A stretch of 5,234 nucleotides of DNA from Maribacter sp. (lineage in GTDB: Bacteria > Bacteroidota > Bacteroidia > Flavobacteriales > Flavobacteriaceae), in assembly GCA_030730545.1 (NCBI GenBank), contig JANQUX010000277.1:1-5234 (forward strand), written 5' to 3'. A program made the position numbers and the translations under genes. Positions 1 to 5,234 of the stretch are shown here, in pieces. The notes below the pieces were generated by a model. It did not search any database. It worked only from the letters and a program-made list of their open reading frames with translations, and had not been told where the DNA came from. Position 1 is the stretch's first letter. Each line of letters starts with the position of its first letter.

Positions 1-276
1 AGCTACCCCTGGCCAGGTAATATTAGAGAGCTTTTACATACCATGGAGCGTGCCGTAATACTTTCTGAAGGAAATGTATTAAAACCAACCGATTTTCTAT
101 TGGATACTAAAACAACGGTAACCATAGAAGGCGGACCAAAAACACTCGAAGAAATGGAACTGGTAATGATCAATAAAGCTCTGAACGACCATGAAGGAAA
201 TTACAGTGCCGCTGCCGATCAATTGGGTATTTCTAGACAGACACTTTACAATAAACTTAAAAAATCGGGTAAATAA
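1..276 (+). CDS. Sigma-54-dependent NtrC-family response regulator, C-terminal fragment (5' end outside window)
   Basis: The reading frame is open from base 1, so the gene starts upstream and only its last 91 residues are here. The fragment opens with YPWPGNIREL, the conserved end of the AAA+ sigma-54 activator domain; the Arg of this motif is the sensor-II residue that contacts nucleotide. A variable linker follows (fragment residues about 25-50), then a Fis-type helix-turn-helix at about 67-87 (NYSAAADQLGISRQTLYNKLK), which binds enhancer-like upstream sites. Proteins of this family use ATP hydrolysis to open promoters held by sigma-54 RNA polymerase. A receiver domain is not visible; I infer one because the next gene is a histidine kinase whose ATG overlaps this TAA by one base (TAATG). 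The ATG at base 43 lies inside the AAA+ domain and is not a real start. Target genes cannot be deduced here. Confidence 0.95.
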   Translation, partial: SYPWPGNIRELLHTMERAVILSEGNVLKPTDFLLDTKTTVTIEGGPKTLEEMELVMINKALNDHEGNYSAAADQLGISRQTLYNKLKKSGK

Positions 277-1622
277 TGGTCAGCAAAAGCATATACTACC
301 AACTTATTTTCAGGATTATTCTGATAGCCGTTTGTGCACTACTCACCGCATTTCTATTTTTCAAAGAATATTACCTGCTCAGTGTTATTCTAAGTATTGT
401 TTTTATAGGACAGGCATACGGACTCATACATTACGTGAACCAGACCAATAGAAAAATCGCTTATTTCTTCGATGCGATAAAAAATGAAGATTTCACCTTG
501 CGTTTTCCTGAAAAACTGAGTGTAAAATCTATCGAAGAACTGAACCATAGCTTGAATATGTTAAACGGAATGATTCAAGATATTCATGTAAAAAAACAAG
601 CACAGGAGCAGTATTATCAAGAAATTTTAAGGCAAGCAGACATTGGTATTTTCACCGTTAATGACAAAGGGCATATTTTATACGCGAACCCAACGGTACA
701 AGATTTGCTCAACTACCGACCCCTTAACCACGTTAAGCAATTAAAGCAAATAGACCCGAATCTCTACAGTCTATTTGAATCTTTAGAACCTTTTGAAAGC
801 ACCTTATATTCTTTAGGCAATGAACGTGGCAAAAAAGAATTGACATTAAAATGTACGCCAATCGCCATCGAAGGTAAGCAGTTATTATTGGTCATTGTTC
901 ACGATATTCAAAAGGAATTGGATGATAAAGAAACTGATTCTTGGGTAAAACTAATTCGTGTATTAACCCATGAAATCATGAATACCATTACTCCGATTAC
1001 TTCTATTTCTGAATCTATATTAAAATACTTTAAAAAAGGAGATGTGCTTTCCACGCCTGAAGAATTCGGAGAACTTCAAATAAAAAATTCAGCAAAAGGT
1101 CTAGAGGTTATCAAAGAACAGGGAAATGATTTAATGAGTTTTGTTCAGTCGTACCGTACATTTTTAAGTGTACCCGAACCTGATCGAGAATTAATACCCG
1201 CTAGTAAGATTTTAGAAAAAGTGCGGTTATTATTACAGGAGTATACGAACGGACATAATATTACTTTAGAAGTATTATCTGAACCTGAAGACCTAGAACT
1301 TTACATCGACGAAAAACAGATTACTCAAATACTTTTAAACCTGGGTAAAAATGCCCAGCAGGATTTACAAGAACAAGATGTAGGTATCATCATTATTAAA
1401 GCAGAAGAAGATGCGCAGGGTAAAAAATATATTACGGTTACCGATAACGGACCTGGGGTTTCTGCGGAGTTATTAGATGAAATATTTGTTCCGTTTTTTA
1501 CCACTAAAAATACTGGAACAGGAATCGGGTTGAGCTTAAGCAAGCAGATTATGCGTATGCACGGTGGTTCAATCCGAGTAGTGTCTAATGATAAAACAAC
1601 ATTTACCCTAACATTTCAATAG
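276..1622 (+). CDS. Membrane sensor histidine kinase, NtrB/NtrY-like, partner of the upstream sigma-54 regulator
   Basis: A 448-residue kinase that should phosphorylate the upstream NtrC-type regulator. Two hydrophobic helices (about 9-29 and 33-54) are joined by only a few residues, so there is no periplasmic sensor domain. A HAMP-like helical linker spans about 55-115, and a PAS-like domain about 116-213 (ADIGIFTVNDKGHILYANPT), probably sensing an internal or membrane signal. The H-box is THEIMNTITPI with phospho-acceptor His232. Glu233 and Asn236 match the ExxN pattern linked to kinase and phosphatase activity, but the Pro usual at H+5 is Thr237. The ATPase domain is complete: N-box Asn359, DNGPG at 390-394, F-box FVPFFTT at 404-410, and GTGIGL at 414-419. 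The ATG sits in a TAATG overlap with the previous gene, implying translational coupling. It ends 2 nt from the convergent ATL gene. The class call is firm; NtrY versus NtrB subgroup is not. Confidence 0.95.
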   Translation: MVSKSIYYQLIFRIILIAVCALLTAFLFFKEYYLLSVILSIVFIGQAYGLIHYVNQTNRKIAYFFDAIKNEDFTLRFPEKLSVKSIEELNHSLNMLNGMIQDIHVKKQAQEQYYQEILRQADIGIFTVNDKGHILYANPTVQDLLNYRPLNHVKQLKQIDPNLYSLFESLEPFESTLYSLGNERGKKELTLKCTPIAIEGKQLLLVIVHDIQKELDDKETDSWVKLIRVLTHEIMNTITPITSISESILKYFKKGDVLSTPEEFGELQIKNSAKGLEVIKEQGNDLMSFVQSYRTFLSVPEPDRELIPASKILEKVRLLLQEYTNGHNITLEVLSEPEDLELYIDEKQITQILLNLGKNAQQDLQEQDVGIIIIKAEEDAQGKKYITVTDNGPGVSAELLDEIFVPFFTTKNTGTGIGLSLSKQIMRMHGGSIRVVSNDKTTFTLTFQ

Positions 1623-1628
1623 CGCTAT
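1619..1628. other. Palindrome holding both convergent stop codons
   Basis: ATAGCGCTAT is a perfect 10-bp palindrome. The plus-strand kinase ends with TAG at 1620-1622 and the minus-strand ATL gene ends with TAG at 1627-1625, so the two stops are mirror images separated by CG. It has no loop or U-tract and is not a terminator by itself. No separate terminator is visible, so transcripts from the two sides may overlap antisense at their 3' ends. Confidence 0.5.
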
Positions 1629-1969
1629 AATTCTGCTTTGAGCTCTGTAAATGGATCCCAGAAGTAGTTTTCTAGTTGTACTATTTGCAGGTCTTTTATG
1701 ACCACTCCCTCACCTTCTAACAGTTGTTGCATGAGGTTAGTGCCGTCAAAATGATGCTTCCCAGTTAATAATCCGGCTTTGTTGACTACTCTATGCGCAG
1801 GAATATCATCCATATTATGCGATGCATTCATGGCCCAACCTACCATTCGTGCACTACGGGCAGCACCTAAATATTTAGCTATTGCGCCGTAAGAAGTTAC
1901 ACGACCTTCGGGTATTAACCGCGCTACCTGATATACTCTCTCAAAGAAATTCTCATTTTCAGGTTTCAT
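1625..1969 (-). CDS. Alkyltransferase-like protein (MGMT/ATL family, active-site Cys replaced by Ala)
   Basis: A 114-residue protein covering just the DNA-binding domain of O6-alkylguanine-DNA alkyltransferases, the usual length for stand-alone ATL proteins. Visible family features are the Tyr27 segment (RVTSYGAIA), the arginine-finger region SARMVGWAMN with Arg41, which in MGMT pushes out the damaged base, and PAHRVV at 57-62. True alkyltransferases have PCHRV here; codon 58 is GCG (Ala), so the protein cannot accept an alkyl group. Known ATL proteins bind O6-alkylguanine without repairing it and hand the lesion to nucleotide excision repair; that role is inferred here from family membership. 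The start is the ATG at 1969; an in-frame ATG at 1978 is followed at once by TAG, which excludes extension. It lies 13 nt after the LysE-family gene and is probably the last gene of the minus-strand operon. Confidence 0.93.
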   Translation of the reverse strand: MKPENENFFERVYQVARLIPEGRVTSYGAIAKYLGAARSARMVGWAMNASHNMDDIPAHRVVNKAGLLTGKHHFDGTNLMQQLLEGEGVVIKDLQIVQLENYFWDPFTELKAEL

Positions 1970-1982
1970 CAGCTACATCCGT

Positions 1983-2609
1983 TTAATTAAACAATCTAAA
2001 AGCGGTTATCACAAATAACAACACCATTAATCCGCTTAAAATAAAATTACTGTTCTTAGAAAATGACTTTGTTTTATGCTCCCACTTATTAAAATAGATG
2101 ACATATAAATACATGGCAAAAAAAGTACCACTGCCTGCTGCTAAAATGAACAAAACCTCATCTATTATTTTAAAGGTCATAAAACCTTGCGAGTGAAAAA
2201 CCGTATTTAATCCGCTATAATATGGTATCGCCAAAAGATTAATAAGCGCTAGAAAGACTCCTTTAGAAAAACTATTTCGTTTTTTGGTCTCGGTAAGGAT
2301 CAACGGCTTATTCTCTTGCTTTCTACCTTTTATAAAAAATACAATTGCCAACACAAAGAATATACCCAAAGCCAATTGTAGAAGCACTTCTATTACATGT
2401 TGATTTCTAGAAATTAATTTTGCGATACGTACCGATACATACGTTTGTAACATTACGGCAAGAGCAACCCCCAAACTAAAAATTATTCCATTTGTTTTTC
2501 CCTTTTCTACACTCGTCTTTGCTGCATTTAAATTCAGCAAACCGGGTGGTAGTGACGCAAAGAAAGCCGCGCCAAAAGTGAATACAAATAAAATAGGTAA
2601 TTGTTGCAT
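1983..2609 (-). CDS. LysE/RhtB-family transporter
   Basis: A 208-residue integral inner-membrane protein with about six hydrophobic segments (roughly 4-20, 41-60, 73-93, 117-135, 149-172, 188-206). The N-terminal segment ends in LPPGLLNLNAAKTSVEKG, followed by GIIFSLGVAL. This is the SxPPGP-then-Gly-rich pattern that marks the LysE/RhtB exporter family, although the last Pro of the motif is Leu. Members export amino acids or other small metabolites using the proton gradient; the substrate cannot be read from the sequence. Length is normal for the family. The gene begins with ATG 4 nt after the trmB TGA and is followed after 13 nt by the ATL gene, so co-transcription with both is very likely. 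A charged cytoplasmic loop (about 94-115, with many Lys, Arg and Glu) sits between helices 3 and 4. No link to the neighbours' functions is evident. Confidence 0.88.
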   Translation of the reverse strand: MQQLPILFVFTFGAAFFASLPPGLLNLNAAKTSVEKGKTNGIIFSLGVALAVMLQTYVSVRIAKLISRNQHVIEVLLQLALGIFFVLAIVFFIKGRKQENKPLILTETKKRNSFSKGVFLALINLLAIPYYSGLNTVFHSQGFMTFKIIDEVLFILAAGSGTFFAMYLYVIYFNKWEHKTKSFSKNSNFILSGLMVLLFVITAFRLFN

Positions 2610-2613
2610 CGAA

Positions 2614-3282
2614 TCAGTTTACCTTGAACCTAATAAAGGTAATAGGTTTTCCCTTTTCAAGATACTGATTTTCATAGAAAGTCTGTATTTCTAAGACTTC
2701 TTTAGGGCTACCTTCATTTTTATACACATCGTGGTTGGCATAAAGAACCTCTAACCCTAAACCGTGAAGTAGACCTAAGGTATACCCATGCATAAACTCG
2801 CTATCCGTTTTAAGATTTACGGTTCCGTCAGGTTTTAGAACTTGTTTATAACGCTCTAAAAAAGCCGTGTTGGTCATACGGTGTTTGGTGCGTTTATATT
2901 TTATTTGAGGATCAGGGAAAGTGATCCAAATTTCAGACACCTCTTCTTTACCAAAAAGGTGGTCAACCAGTTCGATTTGAGTCCGAATAAAACAAACATT
3001 TGGTAAATCTCCTTCTACAGCTTCTTTAGCTCCTTTCCAGAAACGGGCGCCTTTTATATCGATACCAATAAAATTCTTTTTCGGAAATTTCTTCGCCAAG
3101 CCAACGGTATACTCTCCTTTACCACAACCCAATTCTAATACAATAGGGTTATCGTTTTTGAAATGGGTATTCCATTTTCCTTTCAACGGGAAACCTCCTA
3201 CCACTTCGTCTCTTGTTGGTTGAATTACGTTTGAAAACGTCTCGTTTTCTTGAAATCGCTTTAATTTATTTTTACTTCCCAC
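2614..3282 (-). CDS. trmB: tRNA (guanine-N7-)-methyltransferase TrmB
   Basis: A 222-residue cytoplasmic enzyme that uses S-adenosylmethionine to methylate N7 of G46 in the tRNA variable loop. Class I methyltransferase motif I is LELGCGKGEYT (49-59). The next strand carries Asp75 in GIDIKGAR, which should bind the ribose of SAM. The family signature FPDPQIKYKRTKHRM (122-136) contains the tRNA-binding and catalytic Asp and basic residues, LKTD (157-160) follows, and the C-terminal TxYE motif is TFYE (201-204). All key residues are present. The start is GTG at 3282: MGSKNKLKRF is the usual flavobacterial N-terminus, and the upstream frame reaches a TAG with no ATG. The gene lies 52 nt after the kinase gene, with a possible promoter element in that gap, and 4 nt before the LysE-family gene. 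Confidence 0.97.
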   Translation of the reverse strand: MGSKNKLKRFQENETFSNVIQPTRDEVVGGFPLKGKWNTHFKNDNPIVLELGCGKGEYTVGLAKKFPKKNFIGIDIKGARFWKGAKEAVEGDLPNVCFIRTQIELVDHLFGKEEVSEIWITFPDPQIKYKRTKHRMTNTAFLERYKQVLKPDGTVNLKTDSEFMHGYTLGLLHGLGLEVLYANHDVYKNEGSPKEVLEIQTFYENQYLEKGKPITFIRFKVN

Positions 3283-3304
3283 AATTTTTACATCTAAACT
3301 GCGG

Positions 3305-3312
3305 CAAATCTA
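3305..3312 (-). promoter_or_regulatory. Possible -7 promoter element for trmB
   Basis: On the minus strand this reads TAGATTTG, an exact match to the Bacteroidota -7 consensus TAnnTTTG. It ends 22 nt before the trmB GTG, much like the element before the response regulator gene. No TTG is found at the expected -33 distance, so this could be a chance match. If real, trmB, the LysE-family gene and the ATL gene have their own promoter in addition to readthrough from the two-component genes. Confidence 0.35.
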
Positions 3313-3334
3313 AGAAAAAAGAGAGGGTTAGCGA

Positions 3335-4405
3335 TTATTGTACTTCTTCTATTTGAACGATACTTTTCTCTAGCGTAAAAGAAAACTCTGAACCGACCTC
3401 AACAGCACTTTCTACAAAGATTTTTTCTCCGTGTGCTTCTATGACATGTTTTACAATGGCGAGACCCAACCCAGAGCCACCTTCGCGACGGCTACCACTT
3501 TGATCTACCCTATAAAAACGTTCAAAAAGACGAGGAATATGCACTGCAGGTATACCTTCGCCATTATCGGTTACTCTTACAATTACCTTGTTTTTAACCA
3601 AATTTTCTACACTTACTTCTGTTGTACCATTGTCATTACCATACTTTATAGAGTTGACCAGCAAATTGGTAAGCACCTGTTGAATTTTTTCTTTATCGGC
3701 AAATACGAATATGGGTTGCACATATTCCATATCAAAAGTTAGGGTAATATTTTTCTTGTCCGCTTTCATCTCTAAAAGATCGAATACACTTTGTATTAAA
3801 TCAATAATATCGAACGAGCGCTTTTCAAGAGTAAGATGCCCTACTTCAAACTTCGTAATCAGGTCTAAATCTTTTACGATGTAGATCAGACGATCTACCG
3901 CTTTATTGGCACGTATTAAATACTTCTTACGTACATTTTTATCATCAATTGCACCATCTAACAAGGTTTCTAGATAACCTTGCACAGTAAACAGCGGCGT
4001 TTTGAGCTCATGCGACACGTTACCCAAGAAGTCCTTCCGGTATTCTTCTCTAATCTTTAACGTATCGATTTCTATCCTTTTATCTTTTGCAAACTTTTCA
4101 ATTTCAGCCGTTAAGGTTCTAATATCTGTAGTAACAGGGTATGAGGGTATCGTACTAGATTCTAGCAACTCAACATCGTCATATATTTTTTTGATTCGCT
4201 TGTAAATAAATTTTTCTATTCTTAACTGTAGCGTGATAAAAGATATTATAAAAAAGAATAGTGCTGCAAAGATTAAAATACCCCAGTTTATAGTACTAAA
4301 TCGCCATTGTAATAAAGCGAGCACCGATATGCTAATTATTACAATATAAAACGATGAGCGAAACGCAAAACGATATGACTTTCTTGAACGAACTTTAGCA
4401 GTCAT
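3335..4405 (-). CDS. PhoR-like sensor histidine kinase
   Basis: A 356-residue inner-membrane kinase, partner of the PhoB-type regulator encoded just upstream. A basic N-terminus precedes two transmembrane helices (about 16-34 and 40-61) joined by a very short loop, so there is no periplasmic sensor. A helical, charged linker of roughly HAMP position and length covers about 62-120; no PAS domain is evident, unlike E. coli PhoR. The HisKA domain has FLGNVSHELKTPLFTVQGYL with phospho-acceptor His132. The ATPase domain has N-box NLLVNSIKYG (Asn251), DNGEG (280-284), F-box LFERFYRVD (293-301) and GGSGLGL (309-315), all intact. The ATG directly follows the regulator's TAA with no spacer, indicating translational coupling. 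A phosphate signal is suggested by family resemblance and by the phased repeats upstream of the regulator, but is not proven. Confidence 0.94.
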   Translation of the reverse strand: MTAKVRSRKSYRFAFRSSFYIVIISISVLALLQWRFSTINWGILIFAALFFFIISFITLQLRIEKFIYKRIKKIYDDVELLESSTIPSYPVTTDIRTLTAEIEKFAKDKRIEIDTLKIREEYRKDFLGNVSHELKTPLFTVQGYLETLLDGAIDDKNVRKKYLIRANKAVDRLIYIVKDLDLITKFEVGHLTLEKRSFDIIDLIQSVFDLLEMKADKKNITLTFDMEYVQPIFVFADKEKIQQVLTNLLVNSIKYGNDNGTTEVSVENLVKNKVIVRVTDNGEGIPAVHIPRLFERFYRVDQSGSRREGGSGLGLAIVKHVIEAHGEKIFVESAVEVGSEFSFTLEKSIVQIEEVQ

Positions 4406-5092
4406 TTAGAGTACAAACTTATAACCTACTCCCTTAACAGTTTTAAAATGGTCTTCCCCAATTTTTTCGCGAAGCTTTCTAATATGTACATCTATTGTAC
4501 GACCACCAACAACCACTTCATTACCCCAAACTCTATCAAGAATTACTTCTCTTTTAAATACTTTACTAGGTTTTGAAGTTAATAGAGCAAGAAGTTCAAA
4601 CTCTTTTCTAGGCAAAATGATTTCTTTACCCTTTTTTATAATCTTATATTCTTCTCTATTAATTACGATATCACCAACTTTGGTAATATCTTCTTGAGCG
4701 TTTTCTTCGTTCTTAATACGTCTAAGTAGTGCATTTACCTTGCTTACCAAAACCTTAGGTTTAATAGGTTTGGTAATATAATCATCTGCACCTGCATCAA
4801 AACCCGCTACTTGAGAATAATCTTCTCCTCTAGCTGTTAAGAAGGTAATAATGGTATTTTCCATACCAGGAGTTTTTCTTAGAATCTCGCAAGCTTCAAT
4901 ACCATCCATCTCGGGCATCATTAAATCTAGAATAATAAGATGTGGCATTTTCTTCTTTGCCTTAGCAACTCCATCAGCACCATTTTTTGCGGTATACACA
5001 TCGTACCCTTCGGCAGATAAATTATAGGCCACTATCTCTAGGATGTCTGGTTCATCATCAACTAAAAGTATCCTAATGTCCTTCTTTTTCAT
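4406..5092 (-). CDS. PhoB/OmpR-family response regulator (receiver plus winged helix)
   Basis: A 228-residue cytoplasmic transcription factor. The receiver domain (about 6-122) has the acidic pair Asp12-Asp13, phospho-acceptor Asp56 in IILDLMMP, Thr86 in FLTARG and Lys108 in YITKPI, a full set of active-site residues. The C-terminal winged-helix domain (about 138-228) ends with the recognition helix GGRTIDVHIRKLREKI and the wing VKGVGYKF, typical of PhoB/OmpR. I take the ATG at 5092 (MKKKDIRILLVDDE), the usual flavobacterial start; an in-frame TTG at 5101 would add three residues but lies closer to the predicted transcription start. The kinase gene follows with zero spacing. Flavobacterial homologues are often labelled PhoB or PhoP of the phosphate regulon. 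Repeats at 11-bp spacing upstream of its promoter suggest autoregulation. Confidence 0.94.
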   Translation of the reverse strand: MKKKDIRILLVDDEPDILEIVAYNLSAEGYDVYTAKNGADGVAKAKKKMPHLIILDLMMPEMDGIEACEILRKTPGMENTIITFLTARGEDYSQVAGFDAGADDYITKPIKPKVLVSKVNALLRRIKNEENAQEDITKVGDIVINREEYKIIKKGKEIILPRKEFELLALLTSKPSKVFKREVILDRVWGNEVVVGGRTIDVHIRKLREKIGEDHFKTVKGVGYKFVL

Positions 5093-5117
5093 GGTTTTCA
5101 AATTAGATTGATTCGCT

Positions 5118-5146
5118 CAAAAGTAAAGATAATACTATTACTGCAA
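5118..5146 (-). promoter_or_regulatory. Candidate promoter of the response regulator operon
   Basis: On the minus strand, TTG (5146-5144) is followed after 18 bp by TACTTTTG (5125-5118), which fits the Bacteroidota housekeeping promoter pattern of a -33 TTG and a -7 TAnnTTTG. Transcription would begin near 5112, giving a leader of about 20 nt before the ATG at 5092. That short leader argues against the TTG start at 5101. The regulator-type repeats lie directly upstream (5154 onward), a position suited to activation. Confidence 0.6.
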
Positions 5147-5153
5147 CGCCACT

Positions 5154-5234
5154 TAACATTGATTTAATGTAGTAACGTTTACATAACATTAACAAAATAA
5201 ATGTTTAACATGGATCTAACCCGAACATTACAAC
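5154..5234. repeat. 11-bp-phased TAAC direct repeats, candidate PhoB-type operator
   Basis: Reading the plus strand, TAAC occurs at 5154, 5173, 5184, 5190, 5206 and 5217, with TAAT at 5165 and TTAC at 5228. From 5173 the units run in strict 11-bp phase: TAACGTTTACA (5173), TAACATTAACA (5184), a divergent AAATAAATGTT (5195), TAACATGGATC (5206), TAACCCGAACA (5217), then TTAC (5228) at the window edge. Units at 5154 and 5165 are also 11 apart but sit 3 bp out of register. PhoB/OmpR-family proteins bind tandem direct repeats once per DNA turn, so this array probably binds the adjacent regulator. It lies just upstream of the candidate promoter and could equally serve a divergent gene to the right. 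The rest of 5093-5234 holds no recognisable gene. Confidence 0.55.

Noticed and set aside
191..451. 86-codon plus-strand open frame overlapping the regulator/kinase junction
   Set aside because: It is out of frame with two well-supported proteins, its translation has no family features, and it spans a genuine stop-start junction. It is a shadow frame.
1325..1543. 72-codon minus-strand open frame inside the kinase ATPase domain
   Set aside because: It lies opposite the conserved N-box to G2-box region of the kinase, and its translation resembles no protein.
1619..1628. Palindrome as an intrinsic terminator
   Set aside because: It has no loop and no T-tract on either side, and a 10-bp palindrome with a 5-bp arm is too weak.
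3283..3334. Terminator or small RNA in the 52-nt gap before trmB
   Set aside because: No stem-loop is visible; the run of T on the minus strand is not preceded by a GC-rich hairpin.
3431..3742. 103-codon plus-strand open frame opposite the PhoR-like kinase
   Set aside because: It is antisense to conserved ATPase motifs, with a low-complexity aromatic-rich translation. Coding is clearly on the minus strand.
4002..4205. 67-codon plus-strand open frame opposite the kinase HisKA and linker region
   Set aside because: It is antisense to an intact kinase and its Ser/Ile-rich translation is typical of a shadow frame.
5093..5101. TTG start extending the response regulator by three residues
   Set aside because: The ATG at 5092 gives the usual MKKKDI N-terminus and a more plausible leader length from the candidate promoter.
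1..5234. Mobile element, CRISPR array, tRNA/rRNA or defence genes
   Set aside because: All coding space is filled by chromosomal genes with normal features. The only repeats are the 11-bp units at the right edge, which are too short and irregular for CRISPR.

Overview
The window looks like a chromosomal segment from a member of the Bacteroidota, most likely a marine Flavobacteriaceae. This rests on the AT-rich sequence, the general lack of Shine-Dalgarno motifs before starts, a TAnnTTTG-type promoter element, and protein variants typical of that family (the TrmB N-terminus beginning MGSKNKLKRF, and a RR-HK pair with no periplasmic sensor domain). I cannot name a genus from the sequence alone.

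Layout. Plus strand, 1-1622: the 3' end of an NtrC-type sigma-54-dependent response regulator (AAA+ tail and Fis-type helix-turn-helix). Its stop overlaps by one base the start of an NtrB/NtrY-like membrane histidine kinase, so the two form a cognate pair. Minus strand, 5092 down to 1625: five genes read in the same direction. These are a PhoB/OmpR-type response regulator, a PhoR-like histidine kinase (its ATG directly abuts the regulator's stop), trmB (tRNA m7G46 methyltransferase, GTG start), a LysE/RhtB-family exporter, and a 114-residue alkyltransferase-like (ATL/MGMT-family) protein with Ala in place of the catalytic Cys. The gaps are 0, 52, 4 and 13 nt, so this is probably one operon or two overlapping units. 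The two gene blocks converge at 1620-1627, where both TAG stop codons lie in one 10-bp palindrome with only 2 nt between them.

The right end, 5093-5234, is non-coding. It holds a good candidate promoter for the response regulator (TTG, 18 bp, TACTTTTG). Immediately upstream of that is a dense set of TAAC half-sites, most of them in 11-bp phase from 5173 to the window edge. This is the spacing expected for tandem binding of a PhoB/OmpR-family regulator. It suggests autoregulation, or control of a divergent gene beyond the window.

How the genes work together: the segment carries two independent two-component systems of different architecture (sigma-54 activator type and winged-helix type) plus housekeeping genes for tRNA modification, export and DNA-lesion recognition. 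I see no mobile element, CRISPR array, RNA gene, phage gene or recognisably new multi-gene system. The most informative non-coding signal is the 11-bp-phased repeat array at the right edge.
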